From an uncultured Collinsella sp. (GTDB lineage Bacteria > Actinomycetota > Coriobacteriia > Coriobacteriales > Coriobacteriaceae), in NCBI GenBank assembly GCA_900541055.1, contig UQHZ01000012.1:1-57634 (forward strand): a stretch of 57,634 nt of DNA. The letters are read 5' to 3'. The translations under genes and the position numbers were made by a program. A model generated the notes under the pieces. The model worked only from the letters and a program-made list of their open reading frames with translations. It ran no database searches and was not told the DNA's origin. This document shows, piece by piece, positions 57,592 to 57,634 of this stretch (its first letter is position 1; each line of letters starts with the position of its first letter).

Positions 57592-57634
57592 CTGTCTCTT
57601 ATACACATCTCCGAGCCCACGAGACTAGGCATGA
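57592..57634. other. Nextera i7 adapter on the right contig end (not biological)
   Basis: CTGTCTCTTATACACATCT, CCGAGCCCACGAGAC and the index TAGGCATG form the reverse complement of the left-end adapter. They should be trimmed. Confidence 0.97.

Noticed and set aside
1..57634. 43-bp terminal inverted repeat of the contig as a mobile-element end or linear replicon end
   Set aside because: It is the Nextera adapter including the Tn5 mosaic end.

Overview
This is a complete 57.6 kb contig, not an excerpt. Both ends carry the same 43-base Illumina Nextera i7 adapter in opposite orientation, so native sequence runs from 44 to 57591. Gene content and order (recN-nadK-tlyA-xseB-nusB-asp23-efp-pepP-aroB-aroK; gltX beside metK; a fructose PTS operon with tandem PfkB kinases), high GC and the gene set point to a Gram-positive actinobacterium of class Coriobacteriia, most likely Collinsella or a close relative. 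The genus is inferred from gene content only.

Layout. 44-5623 holds priA (3' end cut by the contig edge), gltX and metK. 5937-12977 holds a single-chain L-serine dehydratase, an L,D-transpeptidase and a three-gene MacA/MacB-type efflux operon. 13060-36287 is a cobalamin island, visibly richer in GCG/CGC tracts than its surroundings and bounded by a 22-bp direct repeat. 36443-40100 holds a radical SAM protein, a TetR regulator and a flippase-like membrane protein. 40251-41849 holds tRNA-Glu(CTC) and cca. 42014-49805 is a fructose-type PTS locus: two PfkB sugar-phosphate kinases, ptsI, ptsH, an EIIBCA permease and a divergent RpiR regulator. 49865-57591 is a housekeeping run ending in a divergent AroB-like gene and the tail of a probable aroK.

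The island has two divergent arms. The minus-strand arm (29001 to 13190) is one tightly overlapping operon for the anaerobic corrin pathway: cbiF, cbiD, a broken cbiL, cbiG, cbiH, cbiET, cbiA, cobT, cobU, cobS, a CobU-like/CobC fusion, cbiB, cobD, cbiP, cobO, cbiC and cbiJ. The plus-strand arm starts at a near-consensus promoter followed by a cobalamin riboswitch. It encodes an exported lipoprotein CbiK chelatase, two lipoproteins that appear to share a surface domain, and a BtuCD/FecCD-type ABC transporter whose ATPase gene is clipped at its last codons by an IS3-family element.

Most notable observations: (1) the island sits in one arm of a repeated chromosomal palindrome, with that arm duplicated at the far boundary; (2) cbiL, needed for ring contraction chemistry, has lost most of its interior and carries a frameshifting 32-bp tandem duplication; (3) the only cobaltochelatase in the island is predicted to lie outside the cytoplasm; (4) CobU is present twice, one copy fused to a phosphatase and lacking key residues; (5) the AroB homologue lacks the usual metal and cofactor motifs. 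All functional calls rest on motif recognition by eye; no database search was run.
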